Source: Mycolicibacterium sp. CR10 (GTDB lineage Bacteria; Actinomycetota; Actinomycetes; Mycobacteriales; Mycobacteriaceae). Taken from it: 64,000 nucleotides of DNA. The notes beneath the pieces were generated by a model. The model had not been told where the DNA came from and searched no databases. It saw nothing but the letters and a program-made list of their open reading frames with translations. The DNA is taken from positions 117,823-181,822 of the forward strand of contig NZ_STGE01000003.1 in assembly GCF_005222675.1 (NCBI RefSeq), given 5' to 3'. Below are positions 26,863 through 37,101 of this stretch, one piece after another. Each line of letters begins with the position of its first letter. Position 1 is the first letter of the stretch. Position numbers and translations under genes: made by a program.

Positions 26863-27666
26863 ATGTCAGCCAGCCCGACGGCGTATCTGGTGCTCGCCTC
26901 ACAGCGCAGTGGCAGCACGTTGCTGGTCGAATCGCTGCGGGCCACCGGCGTCGCCGGGGAACCGCAGGAGTTCTTCCAGTACCTGCCGACCACCAGCCAG
27001 TCCCCGCAACCCCGGCAGTGGTTCGAGGGCGTCGACGACGACACGATCCTGCGCCTGCTCGATCCCCTCGACGAGGGCAAGCCCGACATCGCCCCCGCGG
27101 AGATCTGGCGCGACTACATCCGCACCGTCGGGCGCACGCCCAATGGGGTGTGGGGCGGAAAGCTGATGTGGAACCAGACGCCGCTGCTGCTTGACAGGGC
27201 CCGAGGGCTTCCCGAGCGCTCCGGCGACGGACTGCTGGCCGCCATCCGCGACGTCGTCGGCAGCGACCCGGTTCTCATCCACGTTTACCGTCCCGACGTC
27301 GTATCCCAGGCCGTCTCCTTCTGGCGGGCCGTGCAGACACGGGTGTGGCGCGGTCGGCCCGACCCCGTACGCGACGCCCGCGCCGAATACCACGCCGGGG
27401 CCATCGCCCATGTGGTGACGATGCTGCGCGCCCAGGAGGACGGCTGGCGAAACTGGTTCGCCGAGGAAAACATCGCGCCGATCGACGTGCCGTATCCGGT
27501 GTTGTGGCGCAACCTGACCCAGGTCGTCGGCACCGTGCTGGAGGCACTGGGACTGGATCCGCGCCTGGCGCCGCGACCGGTGCTGGAACGCCAAGCCGAT
27601 CAACGCTCCGACGACTGGGTCGACCGCTACCGCGCGGAGGCCGAGCAGGAAGGCCTTCCCACATGA
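26863..27666 (+). CDS. stf0: Trehalose 2-sulfotransferase
   Basis: This 267-residue protein matches my memory of M. tuberculosis Stf0 along its whole length ([20 protein letters not shown] is the PAPS 5'-phosphosulfate loop; [16 protein letters not shown] and [18 protein letters not shown] follow). Stf0 moves sulfate from PAPS to C2 of trehalose, the first step of sulfolipid-type glycolipids. The gene overlaps cysD by 4 bases, so the PAPS supply genes are in the same operon. Confidence 0.95.
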   Translation: MSASPTAYLVLASQRSGSTLLVESLRATGVAGEPQEFFQYLPTTSQSPQPRQWFEGVDDDTILRLLDPLDEGKPDIAPAEIWRDYIRTVGRTPNGVWGGKLMWNQTPLLLDRARGLPERSGDGLLAAIRDVVGSDPVLIHVYRPDVVSQAVSFWRAVQTRVWRGRPDPVRDARAEYHAGAIAHVVTMLRAQEDGWRNWFAEENIAPIDVPYPVLWRNLTQVVGTVLEALGLDPRLAPRPVLERQADQRSDDWVDRYRAEAEQEGLPT

Positions 27667-28583
27667 CCGCGACCACATACGACACCACCCACGTCGACGA
27701 ACTTCGTCTCCTCGAGGCCGAGTCGGTGCACATCATCCGGGAGGTGGTCGCCGAGTTGCAGAAGCCCGTGCTGCTGTTCTCGGCCGGAAAGGACTCGATC
27801 GTCCTTCTGCGGCTGGCGGAGAAGGCGTTTCGGCCGTCGCCTCTGCCTTTCCCGGTGCTGCACGTCGACACCGGCCACAACTTCGACGAGGTGATCGAGT
27901 TCCGTGACCGCCGACTCAACGACCACGGGCATCGGCTGATCGTCGGTTCCGTTCAGGAGACCATCGACAGCGGCCGCGTCCCCGACCCCGGACCGAATGC
28001 GTCACGCAATCGTCAGCAGACCCGCACCCTGCTCGACGCGCTCGAAGCAGGCGGGTTCGACGCGGCGTTCGGCGGTGCCCGGCGCGACGAGGAGCGGGCG
28101 CGCGCCAAGGAACGGATCCTGAGCTTTCGCGACGAGTTCGGCCAGTGGGATCCGCGCGCGCAGCGGCCCGAGCCGTGGTCGTTGTACAACGGCAGGATCC
28201 GCAAGGGCGAACAGGTCCGGGTGTTTCCGTTGAGCAACTGGACCGAGCTCGACATCTGGCGCTACATCGAGCTGGAAGGCCTCGAGCTCCCGTCGATCTA
28301 CTTCGCGCACGAGCGCCGGGTCGTGGAGCGGGACGGAATCCTGCTCGCCGTATCGGAGTATGTGCAGCCTGCCGACGGGGAGACCGCCAACGTCGAGTGG
28401 GTGCGCTACCGCACGGTGGGTGACCTCACCATCACCGGTGCGGTGCGATCCCGGGCCACCGACATCGCCGGGGTGATCACCGAGATCTCCGCAGCGACGG
28501 TGTCCGAGCGCGGCGAGACGCGCGCCGACGACCGGACATCGGTAGCGGCGATGGAAGACCGCAAGCGCGAGGGGTACTTCTGA
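27663..28583 (+). CDS. cysD: Sulfate adenylyltransferase subunit 2
   Basis: This 306-residue enzyme has the PP-loop [11 protein letters not shown] and the family motifs [26 protein letters not shown] and [16 protein letters not shown]. With CysN it makes adenosine phosphosulfate from ATP and sulfate. The ATG overlaps the stf0 stop (ATGA). In M. tuberculosis the cysD gene lies elsewhere, so its place here is notable. Confidence 0.95.
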   Translation: MTATTYDTTHVDELRLLEAESVHIIREVVAELQKPVLLFSAGKDSIVLLRLAEKAFRPSPLPFPVLHVDTGHNFDEVIEFRDRRLNDHGHRLIVGSVQETIDSGRVPDPGPNASRNRQQTRTLLDALEAGGFDAAFGGARRDEERARAKERILSFRDEFGQWDPRAQRPEPWSLYNGRIRKGEQVRVFPLSNWTELDIWRYIELEGLELPSIYFAHERRVVERDGILLAVSEYVQPADGETANVEWVRYRTVGDLTITGAVRSRATDIAGVITEISAATVSERGETRADDRTSVAAMEDRKREGYF

Positions 28584-28613
28584 TGGGGCGAGCGAAGCGA
28601 CGGGGGATGTGAC

Positions 28614-30470
28614 ATGACACGCCAACTGCTGCGCATCACCACTGCGGGCTCGGTCGACGACGGCAAGAGCACGCTGATCGGTCGGCTGATGCACGACACC
28701 GACAGCCTGCCACTGGACCACCTCGAGGCGGTCACCGACGCGGAGGGCATCGCCGACCTCGCCGCGCTCTCCGACGGCCTGCGCGCCGAGAGGGAACAGG
28801 GCATCACGATCGACGTGGCGTACCGCTTCTTCTCGACCGAGAATCGCAGTTACATCCTGGCCGACACGCCCGGCCACGAGCGCTACACCCGCAACATGTT
28901 CACCGGGGCGTCCAACGCGCATGTCGCGACGCTGCTCGTCGACGCCCGCGCGGGCGTGCTGCGCCAGACCCGCAGGCATGCACGCATCGCGAAACTCCTT
29001 GGTATTCAACACTTCGTTGCGGCGGTTAACAAGATCGACCTGGTCGACTTCGACGAGGCACGGTTCAAAGAAGTGGAGGCGGACCTCCGGCAGCTGGCGG
29101 AACGGCTCGGTGCCGCCGAGCTGACGGTGATCCCGGTCGCGGCCAAACTCGGCGACAACATCGTGACGAGGTCGGCCAACACACCCTGGTATGACGGGCC
29201 GACGCTACTCGAGTACTTCGAGGGAATCGAACTTTCCGCGCCCCATCCGGAAGCGTCCAATCTGCGGCTCGCTGTGCAGTGGGTGTCCCGGCCCACCGCA
29301 CAGGAGCGGAGGCGCTACACCGGCCGACTGTCAGCCGGAACCCTGCGCGTCGGCGATCCCATCGTCTCGCTTCCCGCCGGGACGACGTCGACGGTCACGG
29401 CGCTGGACACCCTCGACGACGACCGGGACGTGGCCGTCGCCCCGCTGTCGGTGTCGATCGAACTCGCCGACGACATCGACGTGGGCCGCGGCGACGTGTT
29501 CGTCAGTGGCGCTGACGATGCGGTGCGCCCCGTCCTGGCCCGAGAACTCGACGCGACGGTGTGCTGGTTCACCGAAACCCCGCTGCGCGCGGGTGACCGG
29601 GTCGCTCTCAAGCACGGCGCCAGGACGGTCCGCGCCACCGTCCAGGCGTTGCACAGCCGGCTCGATCCCGAGACGCTCGATGATCTGGATCAGCCAGTCG
29701 AGTTGGGGCTCAACGACATCGGCTCGGTGACGTTGCGCACCAGTTCGGTCGTGGTGGCCGACGAGTACGCCGAAAACCGCGACAACGGTGCCTTCATCCT
29801 GATCGACGAGACGTCGAACGACACCGTCGGCGCAGGCACCATCCTCGAGGCGCGTGAGGTCAAGCCCGGCGAGCAGACACGCAACGACATCCGTTGGCAC
29901 CCGTCGTCTCTGGACCGCGACTATCGCTGGGGCAAGACGAAGCAGCGCGGCGCGACGATCTGGTTCACCGGTCTGCCTGCGTCGGGTAAGTCCACGGTGG
30001 CCGTCGCGGTCGAGCGTGCGCTTGTCGAAGCGGGCGACGTCGCCTACCTGCTCGACGGCGACAACATCCGCCACGGACTGTCCGACGATCTGGGCTTCTC
30101 GGCCGGCGATCGGGCCGAGAACATCCGGCGGGTGGGACATCTCACCCGACTGTTCGCCGACGCCGGGGTCGTTGCACTGGCGTCGCTGGTGTCGCCGCTG
30201 AAGTCTGACCGCGAGATCGCGCGCGCCCTGAACGAGGCCGCGAAACTGCCCTTCATCGAGGTGTACGTGGCGACCTCCCTGCAGGAGTGCGAAAAGCGCG
30301 ATCCGAAGGGGCTTTACAAGCGTGCCCGCACAGGTGAGCTGAAAGGTATGACGGGAATCGATGCGCCCTACGAGCCGCCGGAAGAGGCCGATCTGGTGCT
30401 CGACACCACCGGGGCCGACATCGATGAACTCGTCGCCAGGGTCATCGCGTTACTCGAGGAGCGGCGCTAG
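28614..30470 (+). CDS. cysNC: Bifunctional sulfate adenylyltransferase GTPase / APS kinase
   Basis: This 618-residue fusion has CysN GTPase motifs: SVDDGKST near residue 13, [12 protein letters not shown] and NKIDLVDF. The C-terminal CysC kinase has GLPASGKST near residue 452 and [16 protein letters not shown]. It drives APS synthesis with GTP and phosphorylates APS to PAPS, the Stf0 donor. A 30-base gap follows cysD. The stop overlaps that of the convergent tam gene within CTAG. Confidence 0.95.
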   Translation: MTRQLLRITTAGSVDDGKSTLIGRLMHDTDSLPLDHLEAVTDAEGIADLAALSDGLRAEREQGITIDVAYRFFSTENRSYILADTPGHERYTRNMFTGASNAHVATLLVDARAGVLRQTRRHARIAKLLGIQHFVAAVNKIDLVDFDEARFKEVEADLRQLAERLGAAELTVIPVAAKLGDNIVTRSANTPWYDGPTLLEYFEGIELSAPHPEASNLRLAVQWVSRPTAQERRRYTGRLSAGTLRVGDPIVSLPAGTTSTVTALDTLDDDRDVAVAPLSVSIELADDIDVGRGDVFVSGADDAVRPVLARELDATVCWFTETPLRAGDRVALKHGARTVRATVQALHSRLDPETLDDLDQPVELGLNDIGSVTLRTSSVVVADEYAENRDNGAFILIDETSNDTVGAGTILEAREVKPGEQTRNDIRWHPSSLDRDYRWGKTKQRGATIWFTGLPASGKSTVAVAVERALVEAGDVAYLLDGDNIRHGLSDDLGFSAGDRAENIRRVGHLTRLFADAGVVALASLVSPLKSDREIARALNEAAKLPFIEVYVATSLQECEKRDPKGLYKRARTGELKGMTGIDAPYEPPEEADLVLDTTGADIDELVARVIALLEERR

Positions 30471-31234
30471 CCTCCCACCTGGGCGACGACGAAGATGCGG
30501 CGGAAAGGGAAGAACGTGGTGCCGTCCGAGCGGAGGGGATAGGCCTCGGCGAGCAGTGGGATGATCGATTCCCGGTAGCGCTGCCACTCCCGTTCGGAGA
30601 GTCGGCTTTTCACCTGGGTGAGGGCCGTACCCGTAATCCAGTCGAGCACCGGCGTCTCCCCCGTCAGCTGGTGAATGTATGTCGTCTCCCACGCGTCGAC
30701 CGAGCATCCGGCGTCAGTCAACAGCTCGGCGTAGCTCGTGGGGGTTCCGACAACTTCCTCCTCCCGCCATGGCATGTCTCGCAACGCATCCGCGAACTCC
30801 TCACGACGGGCCACCTCGCGTACCGCCTGATGCGACGGCGCGGTGAAATTGCCGGGCACCTGCATGGCGATCCACGCACCGGCCGGAAGTGAACCGGCCC
30901 AACGCGCCATCAGCTCGCGGTGCTCGGGCACCCACTGCAGCGCGGCATTCGAGACGACGACGTCGGCGTCGGGCTGAGGTGTCCACTCGTCGATCCCGCC
31001 CACCACCGCCGCCAGACCGCGCTCGCGGGCGGCGGCCACCATTTCCTCGGAGCTGTCGACCGCCTCGATCACCGCGTCCGGCCACCGCTGCGCGAGGGTC
31101 TCGGTGAGATTGCCGGGTCCACATCCGAGATCGACCACTCGCCGCGGGCTGACGGCCCCGACCCGGGCCAGCAGGTCAAAGAACGGCCTGCCCCGGTGAT
31201 CGGCGAAGGCGAGGTAAACGTCGGGATTCCACAT
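30467..31234 (-). CDS. tam: Trans-aconitate 2-methyltransferase
   Basis: This 255-residue SAM methyltransferase has motif [17 protein letters not shown], then VEAVDSS-type acidic binding (EAVDSSEEM) and [14 protein letters not shown]. It matches the remembered Rv0294 Tam protein closely, including [17 protein letters not shown] near the C-terminus. The enzyme methylates trans-aconitate, removing a by-product that inhibits aconitase. ATG at 31234 gives the family start [10 protein letters not shown]; an upstream GTG is not needed. Confidence 0.9.
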   Translation of the reverse strand: MWNPDVYLAFADHRGRPFFDLLARVGAVSPRRVVDLGCGPGNLTETLAQRWPDAVIEAVDSSEEMVAAARERGLAAVVGGIDEWTPQPDADVVVSNAALQWVPEHRELMARWAGSLPAGAWIAMQVPGNFTAPSHQAVREVARREEFADALRDMPWREEEVVGTPTSYAELLTDAGCSVDAWETTYIHQLTGETPVLDWITGTALTQVKSRLSEREWQRYRESIIPLLAEAYPLRSDGTTFFPFRRIFVVAQVGG

Positions 31235-31271
31235 GACACCAGTGTGCACCGGGACGATCTGTCGCTGGAGT

Positions 31272-31277
31272 TAGCAT
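31272..31277 (+). promoter_or_regulatory. Candidate -10 (TAGCAT) of a leaderless transcript
   Basis: TAGCAT ends 6 bases before the GTG at 31284. Confidence 0.4.
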
Positions 31278-31283
31278 GCGAAG

Positions 31284-32495
31284 GTGGAGTCCAACGGCGC
31301 GCCCCAGGTCAGTCCCGACGCAGAAGCACCGCCCATCCCGGTGCCCGACGTCCCCGGTGCCGACGCGACCGCGCGCGGGCTGCCGCGCCGGGTCGACCTC
31401 ACCGCGCGACAACGGCTCATCGTGGACTCCTCGGCGATCGCGGATCTGGCGCTACGCACATCCATCGCGTCACTGCTGAGCGCGACGATGGCGCCCTCGG
31501 TGGTCGGCGCACTGCGGCGTTCAGAGTCGCGCACCGAGCACGAACACCTGGAGTTCTACGCCGAACTGGCCGCGGCGAAGGATCCGCAGTTGTCGTTTCC
31601 TGCTCCGACATCCGTGCCCCGGGTGTCTTCGCGGCCCGCCAACCCCGTCGCCGAGTGGATCGCGCACGGCAATGTGCGGAACATTCGCTTCCAGAGCAGC
31701 TTCCGGGCAGTCAACCCCGCGTTGCGCGATCAGTGCGGAAGCTACCAACGCAACAACGTCGTCCACGCCCAGCATTGGTGCCATGGCGACGGGCCTCGCC
31801 CGACACTGTGCCTGATCCACGGCTTCATGGGGTCTGCCTATCTGTTCAACGGGCTGTTCTTCTCCCTGCCGTGGTTCTACCGCTCCGGCTATGACGTGAT
31901 GCTCTACACGCTGCCGTTCCATGGCCGCCGGGCCGAGAAGTATTCGCCCTTCAGCGGATACGGATATTTTGCACACGGGTTCGCGGGGTTCGCCGAGGCG
32001 ATGGCACAGGCGGTGCACGACTTCCGCTCGCTCATCGACTATCTCGAGTACACCGGTGTCGACCGCGTCGCGCTGACGGGAATGTCGCTCGGCGGCTACA
32101 CCTCGGCGTTGATCGCCAGCGTCGACGACCGAATCCAGGCGGTGATCCCCAATGTTCCCGTCGTCACCCCGGACAAGACGGTCGACGAATGGTTCCCCGC
32201 CAACAAGGTGGTGGCGCTGCGCGACAGGATCGCCGGAACCGACAAGAGCCTTTCCGACGCGGCGACGATGTACTCGTCACCGCTGAACTACCGCCCGCTG
32301 CCCGCCAAGGACAGACGGTTGATCATCGCCGGCCTGGGCGACCGCCTGGCTCCGCCAGAGCAAGCCGAAATACTCTGGAAGCACTGGGATCGTTGCGCAT
32401 TCCACTGGTTCCCCGGAAACCATGTCCTGCACGTCAGCCAGCCGGACTATCTACGCCGGATGACCCGCTTCATGGGCCCGTTCATGTTCGACTGA
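31284..32495 (+). CDS. Alpha/beta hydrolase (Rv0293c-like)
   Basis: This 403-residue protein has the oxyanion loop LIHGFMGS, nucleophile elbow GMSLGGY with Ser, and a C-terminal His in GNHVLHVSQ. The N-terminal 120 residues are an extra domain of unknown role. It is divergent from tam and convergent with eccE3, overlapping the latter by 45 bases. The position beside ESX-3 is as in M. tuberculosis. Substrate unknown. Confidence 0.85.
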   Translation: MESNGAPQVSPDAEAPPIPVPDVPGADATARGLPRRVDLTARQRLIVDSSAIADLALRTSIASLLSATMAPSVVGALRRSESRTEHEHLEFYAELAAAKDPQLSFPAPTSVPRVSSRPANPVAEWIAHGNVRNIRFQSSFRAVNPALRDQCGSYQRNNVVHAQHWCHGDGPRPTLCLIHGFMGSAYLFNGLFFSLPWFYRSGYDVMLYTLPFHGRRAEKYSPFSGYGYFAHGFAGFAEAMAQAVHDFRSLIDYLEYTGVDRVALTGMSLGGYTSALIASVDDRIQAVIPNVPVVTPDKTVDEWFPANKVVALRDRIAGTDKSLSDAATMYSSPLNYRPLPAKDRRLIIAGLGDRLAPPEQAEILWKHWDRCAFHWFPGNHVLHVSQPDYLRRMTRFMGPFMFD

Positions 32496-33401
32496 GCGCT
32501 GCGCTGCCGGCCAGCGCAGCTGCGACCACAGATCCGCAGGGGCACGCACGGGCGTAACGGGAAGTCGCCGGTCGGAGCCCGGTGCCAGCGCCGCAAGTGC
32601 GGGCCGGTGCAGACCTCTCTCGGGCGCAAGGCCCGGCAGCGGTGCGTGGCTATCCGGCCTTTCGTCGGTGCGAAGGACACATGCGGCCGACAGTTCCGGA
32701 TGAGTTCTGCTGCCGGTGAATTCGAGGGCCGTCCAGATCTCGGCGCAATCGGACTTCCACACCGCGCCCAGGGTCTCGGCGAGCCGTCCGTCGATACTGA
32801 TCCGGTAGGCCGCCACATATCCCTGCTGGTCCCTCACGCCGCGCCAAGTCTCGGTGCCCTGATCAGGCATCGGGGTGGTGCCATCGTTGTCGACGGTGAC
32901 CTCCCAGCCCGTCTCGCGAAGGTGGTCAGCAAGGCGGCGTGCGGCGATTTCTACTGTGTCCTGCAATGGGATTCGCGGCGATCGCGCGGCGAGCGCCGTC
33001 AGGTTGTCGGCGGCCGCCAGGGTCAGTGCGACCCAGGTGGTGCGCGCACCTCCGACGTCACGGCTGGTCACCCGGACCTTGTCGAAGGCGATGCCGTAGC
33101 GGTCGAGATATCCGGAGATCAGGGCGAGCGGGACGTCTCCAGTTTCCCGGGGTTCGACACGCAGCACCACGGTGGCGAACTCACAGGATCGATGGCTGCC
33201 GTCGGTGTGATTCCGGCGGCGCCACAGGGCGACCCTGCGGGCGATCATCGTCGTCACGAAAAGCCCGCGCCACCAGGCGAACAGCACGATGACGACGGCG
33301 ATCGCCACACCGAGCAGCCAGCGGTCGGCGCTCGACTGCCATGGATAGGCCATGGCTGCCGGGATGGCGACGAGCAGCGCCAGGGTGAGTCGGACGATCA
33401 C
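32451..33401 (-). CDS. eccE3: ESX-3 membrane core component EccE3
   Basis: This 316-residue protein has two N-terminal membrane helices (LTLALLVAIPAAMAY and LLGVAIAVVIVLFAWW). A cytosolic domain follows with ESX EccE features (ALISGYLDRYGIAFDKVRV, TWVALTLAAADNLTALAAR). EccE sits at the periphery of the EccB-C-D-E pore. GTG start overlaps the mycP3 stop by 4 bases (GTGA). It is the last gene of the locus and its end overlaps the convergent hydrolase. Confidence 0.9.
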   Translation of the reverse strand: MIVRLTLALLVAIPAAMAYPWQSSADRWLLGVAIAVVIVLFAWWRGLFVTTMIARRVALWRRRNHTDGSHRSCEFATVVLRVEPRETGDVPLALISGYLDRYGIAFDKVRVTSRDVGGARTTWVALTLAAADNLTALAARSPRIPLQDTVEIAARRLADHLRETGWEVTVDNDGTTPMPDQGTETWRGVRDQQGYVAAYRISIDGRLAETLGAVWKSDCAEIWTALEFTGSRTHPELSAACVLRTDERPDSHAPLPGLAPERGLHRPALAALAPGSDRRLPVTPVRAPADLWSQLRWPAAQRSVEHERAHEAGHPA

Positions 33402-34774
33402 AGGGTCTTGTCCTTCCGTTTCGCGCCCGCCACCAGCGCGGCGAGCACCAGAACCGCCACGATCCCGACGCCCGCGAATGCGACCATGCGCGGCCGCGGA
33501 TCCTCGGGGGCGGGCAGCGGGGGTGCCGCCGTGTGTCTCACGGCAGTCGGATCGACGTCGGCCTCGGCGGGCACCTGCCAGGTGAGCGCCGCGACAGGAT
33601 CCAGGCTTCCGGCGCCGACGAGGTTCGACGGTGATCGGGAAGCGGTGTGGGCGGTTGCCGTGAGACGTTTCACGACCTGCTCGGCGCTCAATTCGGGAAA
33701 CCGGCTGCGTACCAAGGCCGCAACTCCGGATACGTAGGCGGCCGCGTAGCCGGTCCCGCTGATCGGGGACAGCCCCTGCTCGTCGTTGGGCATGCCGTTG
33801 GCCAATCCGCCTGCGGCGTCGTTGCTTACCGACGTGATGTTCTCCCCCGGCGCCGCGATGCCCACCCATGGACCCGCCATCGAGAACCGCGACGGCCCGC
33901 CTCCTGTCGTGAGCGAACCGACCGACAGCACGTACGGCTGCCACCACGACGGGATGGACACCGAGGTCGCGCTCGCCCAGTTCCGTGGATCGGGCGGCCG
34001 GGCCGGATCGGTGAGCGGGTTGGATTCGCAACTGCCGGCCTCGGTGTCCCCGGCGGCGGCGACGATCACGGCGTCCTTCTCGACAGCCGCATACCGCAGT
34101 GCCGCGCCCAGTTCGCTCTGATCGATGTTCCTGTTCGCCGGAACACACGTCACTGCGGAGACCGTGATCACCCGCGCGCCCAGGTCGGCGGCACGCACGA
34201 CCGCACGTGCCAGCGTGGCGACCTCGAGGATCGCCTGCGTGACGGCTGGGTCCTCACCGGGACTGCGCGGCGCGAACCGCGACGAGGTCTGCCGGATCGC
34301 GATGATGCGCGCGTTGGGCGCGACACCCGAGACGCCGTCCGCGCCGGGCTGTCCCGCAATGAGCCCCGCGACCAGCGTGCCGTGCCCGTCGCAGTCGGTC
34401 AGGCCGTCGGAGGCTTCCACGAAGTCGCCGCCGGGGTCGACATTGGGTAGCCGCGGACCGGGCTTGACGCCGGTGTCGATGACCGCGACGAGTTGGCCGT
34501 CACCTCTGCTGTGCTGCCACGCGTCGGAAAGGTTGAGTGACAACTGATTCGGGTTCAGCGCCGCCGGGGCAGTCCCGGCGATGAGGCCGCTGGTGACGCA
34601 CTCGCCGCGCTGGGCCATCGCCTGGGTGGGTCCCGTGTTCCCGGTCGGAGGCGTCACCGACGGGTCGATCTGCGGCGGCGTGATCGCCCCGGCCGACGGT
34701 CCACCGACTGCCAGCACCGTCAGCGTCACCGCCGCGACGGCGCCTACCCGCCGGATCACCGACTCAGAAGCCAT
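33398..34774 (-). CDS. mycP3: Mycosin MycP3, subtilisin-like but lacking catalytic residues
   Basis: This 458-residue protein has a signal peptide, subtilisin fold and C-terminal membrane helix (MVAFAGVGIVAVLVLAALVAG). Asp100 (VIDTG) and His131 (DGHGT) are in place. The Ser motif, normally GTSYAA, reads GTGYAA, putting Gly342 (GGC, 33749-33751) at the nucleophile. The oxyanion Asn, normally AAAGN, reads AAAGD, so Asp243 (GAC, 34046-34048) sits there. Everything else, including length, is like MycP3. Mycosins stabilise the ESX membrane complex, a role reported not to need protease activity, so a dead enzyme could still serve secretion. ATG at 34774 lies three bases before the eccD3 stop; an overlapping GTG at 34780 is possible. 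Confidence 0.92.
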   Translation of the reverse strand: MASESVIRRVGAVAAVTLTVLAVGGPSAGAITPPQIDPSVTPPTGNTGPTQAMAQRGECVTSGLIAGTAPAALNPNQLSLNLSDAWQHSRGDGQLVAVIDTGVKPGPRLPNVDPGGDFVEASDGLTDCDGHGTLVAGLIAGQPGADGVSGVAPNARIIAIRQTSSRFAPRSPGEDPAVTQAILEVATLARAVVRAADLGARVITVSAVTCVPANRNIDQSELGAALRYAAVEKDAVIVAAAGDTEAGSCESNPLTDPARPPDPRNWASATSVSIPSWWQPYVLSVGSLTTGGGPSRFSMAGPWVGIAAPGENITSVSNDAAGGLANGMPNDEQGLSPISGTGYAAAYVSGVAALVRSRFPELSAEQVVKRLTATAHTASRSPSNLVGAGSLDPVAALTWQVPAEADVDPTAVRHTAAPPLPAPEDPRPRMVAFAGVGIVAVLVLAALVAGAKRKDKTL

Positions 34775-34776
34775 GC

Positions 34777-36210
34777 TCACAATCCGTTCAGCACCCAGGC
34801 GAACAGTCCCACCAGGTAGGCCATCACCGGGATCAGCGACGCGTCGAGGCCGGCGGCCGCGAAACCGAGCAGTCGGCGCACCGGCAGCGAGTAGGTATCC
34901 GGACGGGCGATGCGCGGGTTGAGCGCAACCACCACCCACACCGCCGTCAGCGCGCCGAGCGCGGCCAGCGCCCACCATGCCGCGGTGCGATTCCCGGTGG
35001 CGGCGAACAATCCGAGCAGCACCGTGGTGATCAGGGAGGAGTGCCCGAGCAGCCACGCCTTGCACGGCGCGGAGTCCCACACGCGGGCGCGCAACGCGGC
35101 ACCCAGTGCGGCGGCGACCACCAGGTACCACGCCCATGGGGATGTGGCACCCGCCCCACTCACAGCGGGCCACACGACGGCGACGGATCCGAGGACGGCG
35201 AGCAGCACCCCCGCGGCGATGAAGCCGGTCTGGTGCGAATCGCCGGCGCGGATGCGGCGGGGCAGGTCTTCGAGCACCCGCAGCGACGGCGCCGACGGCG
35301 CCGGATCCCCGGGGGCGGGGATCACCGGTACCGGCAGTCGGGCACACAGGGCCGACAGTTGGGCGGCCTGCACCGTGAACAGCAGCGCCACCAGGAGCAG
35401 TCCGCATCCGATGCTCACGGGAGTGAGACTCCACAGCGACGCCGCCGCGGCAGCCAACAGCACCCCCAGCGCTGTGGCGGCCGCAGCGGTGAACAGTGCG
35501 ATCGCGCGTTCACCGACGGTGACGCTGATGACCGACCAGGCAGCCACGCCTGCCGCCGCGAGCAGGATGTGGGCCGCGCCTAAGGCCCCCGGCACCGCGA
35601 GCGCGAATGCTGCCGCCAGCGGAGCCAGCGCGACCACGGCCAGCGCCGTCGCCAACCGCGGCGACGCGGCCCGGCTCAGCAGGGCGCCGAGCACCGCGGC
35701 CACCGCCACCCCCGCGACGGTGAACAAGCCGACCGGGGCGCCGGTGACGATCCGGTGTCCGGCGGCGAATGCGGTCACGACGAGGATCAGGCCGATGACG
35801 GCGAGTGCGGCGGCGCGCTGAATGTGTGCTGTGCCCCAGGGTCGTTCACGGGCGACGGAGAAGATGGACGCGGCGTCGGCGATGTCCTCGACGATCCGCG
35901 GAGCGGGTGGGCCCAAGGGAACAGCCTGTAGCGCAAGAAGATCACCGTCGACCACGCCGACCGTGTTGAGAGTGGCGTCGAGACTGAATGGAGCTCCTCC
36001 GATCGGCGCCAGACTCAGCAGCTCCGCCGTGTCTGCCCCCTCGTCGCCGGGGGACACGATGCGCCGGATGGCCGGGACGACCTCTCTCAGGGGCAGCTCG
36101 GCGGGCAAGGCGGCCTCGGTGAGTCGGCCACCGCCATCGGATTCTCCGTGCGGCACGGCGGCGGACAGGACGGCGACACGCACGATCTGCCGTACAGCGG
36201 GCTCTGGCAT
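34777..36210 (-). CDS. eccD3: ESX-3 membrane pore component EccD3
   Basis: This 477-residue protein has an N-terminal ubiquitin-like domain of about 100 residues (RVAVLSAAVPHGESDGGG) and about eleven membrane helices after residue 130. EccD lines the central cavity of the type VII complex. Length and layout match the family. A weak AGAGAAG lies before the ATG. It sits between espG3 and mycP3 as in other ESX-3 loci. Confidence 0.92.
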   Translation of the reverse strand: MPEPAVRQIVRVAVLSAAVPHGESDGGGRLTEAALPAELPLREVVPAIRRIVSPGDEGADTAELLSLAPIGGAPFSLDATLNTVGVVDGDLLALQAVPLGPPAPRIVEDIADAASIFSVARERPWGTAHIQRAAALAVIGLILVVTAFAAGHRIVTGAPVGLFTVAGVAVAAVLGALLSRAASPRLATALAVVALAPLAAAFALAVPGALGAAHILLAAAGVAAWSVISVTVGERAIALFTAAAATALGVLLAAAAASLWSLTPVSIGCGLLLVALLFTVQAAQLSALCARLPVPVIPAPGDPAPSAPSLRVLEDLPRRIRAGDSHQTGFIAAGVLLAVLGSVAVVWPAVSGAGATSPWAWYLVVAAALGAALRARVWDSAPCKAWLLGHSSLITTVLLGLFAATGNRTAAWWALAALGALTAVWVVVALNPRIARPDTYSLPVRRLLGFAAAGLDASLIPVMAYLVGLFAWVLNGL

Positions 36211-36237
36211 TTGTCTTCTCTCTGCTGCTGGTGGTTG

Positions 36238-37092
36238 TTACCGACGAGCGCTCGCGCGAGTAGCATCGGTGAAGTCACGGGTGACGGCGTGGTCGGGGAA
36301 CCACGGCCCGTCAGGTAGTGCGGCCGTCAGTCGCTCGACTGCTGCGGCGATGCCCAGCGGGGTACCGGGGGCGAATGTTGATATCCACTCTCCATCAAAG
36401 GATTTCGTCGGACTCACCAGGACGCGACCGACGGATGTGTCGACAATGCTCACGCCGACGTCGGTGCTGACCCGGTGCCCGTCCCGGTGCTGGCCGGCTA
36501 CGATCTCGACATAGGTGCGGCTGCCCTCGAACGCGGCCTCCACCACCGGACGCGCGGACGACGGGATTCCCATGTAGTCCAGCAGGTCGCGCACCGAGGC
36601 GCCCTTGCGGATCCGCTCGTCGGCCTTGGCACCGGCGCGGGCGGGCAATGAGAACTCCTCGAACCGGGCAGGCGACTTCCCGGATAGGCCGGCCGACAGC
36701 ACCGGCACCAACGCCTGCGGGTGATCGATGTCCATGGCCGTGAACGTGAGGAGCTCGGCGTTGCGCAGCGCGACAACGGTGCCCGCAGGATTACGGGCGA
36801 TGATGCCACGCAGTATCGCTCCGCGGCCGGCGACGAATCTGAGTTCGAGCCACTGACTGGGCCGACACACCGTTTGAATCCATTGCGCCACAAACGGTTC
36901 CACTGTCCGATCGGCGGTCATGACATTGAGCCTTCTCAGCCGCTCGGCCTGATCGGCCTCGAACTCCGCCCGCTGCGCCATGTCCCTGAAGGGCGGTGTC
37001 ACGGCCAGCACCCAGGGGAAGGATCCGGCGCCGAGGGAGTTGGCGAGAAACCAGGCCGCCCCGGCAGTCAGCTCGACGGCGTTAGCACGCAC
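36238..37092 (-). CDS. espG3: ESX-3 cytosolic chaperone EspG3
   Basis: This 284-residue protein has the EspG family pattern (WFLANSLGAGSFPWVLAV at the start; later VGVSIVDTSVGRVLVSPTKS). EspG3 binds the tip of PE-PPE heterodimers and keeps them soluble before export. Start is GTG at 37092, just inside the esxH 3' flank. It is encoded directly after esxH, as expected for ESX-3. Confidence 0.9.
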   Translation of the reverse strand: MRANAVELTAGAAWFLANSLGAGSFPWVLAVTPPFRDMAQRAEFEADQAERLRRLNVMTADRTVEPFVAQWIQTVCRPSQWLELRFVAGRGAILRGIIARNPAGTVVALRNAELLTFTAMDIDHPQALVPVLSAGLSGKSPARFEEFSLPARAGAKADERIRKGASVRDLLDYMGIPSSARPVVEAAFEGSRTYVEIVAGQHRDGHRVSTDVGVSIVDTSVGRVLVSPTKSFDGEWISTFAPGTPLGIAAAVERLTAALPDGPWFPDHAVTRDFTDATRASARR

Positions 37093-37101
37093 TGGACCCC
37101 G

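Noticed and set aside
32607..33737. Long open frame antisense to eccE3 and mycP3
   Set aside because: It is a by-product of GC-rich codon bias. The sense genes have clear ESX-3 domains, couplings and conserved lengths, and the antisense product shows no domain or ribosome site.
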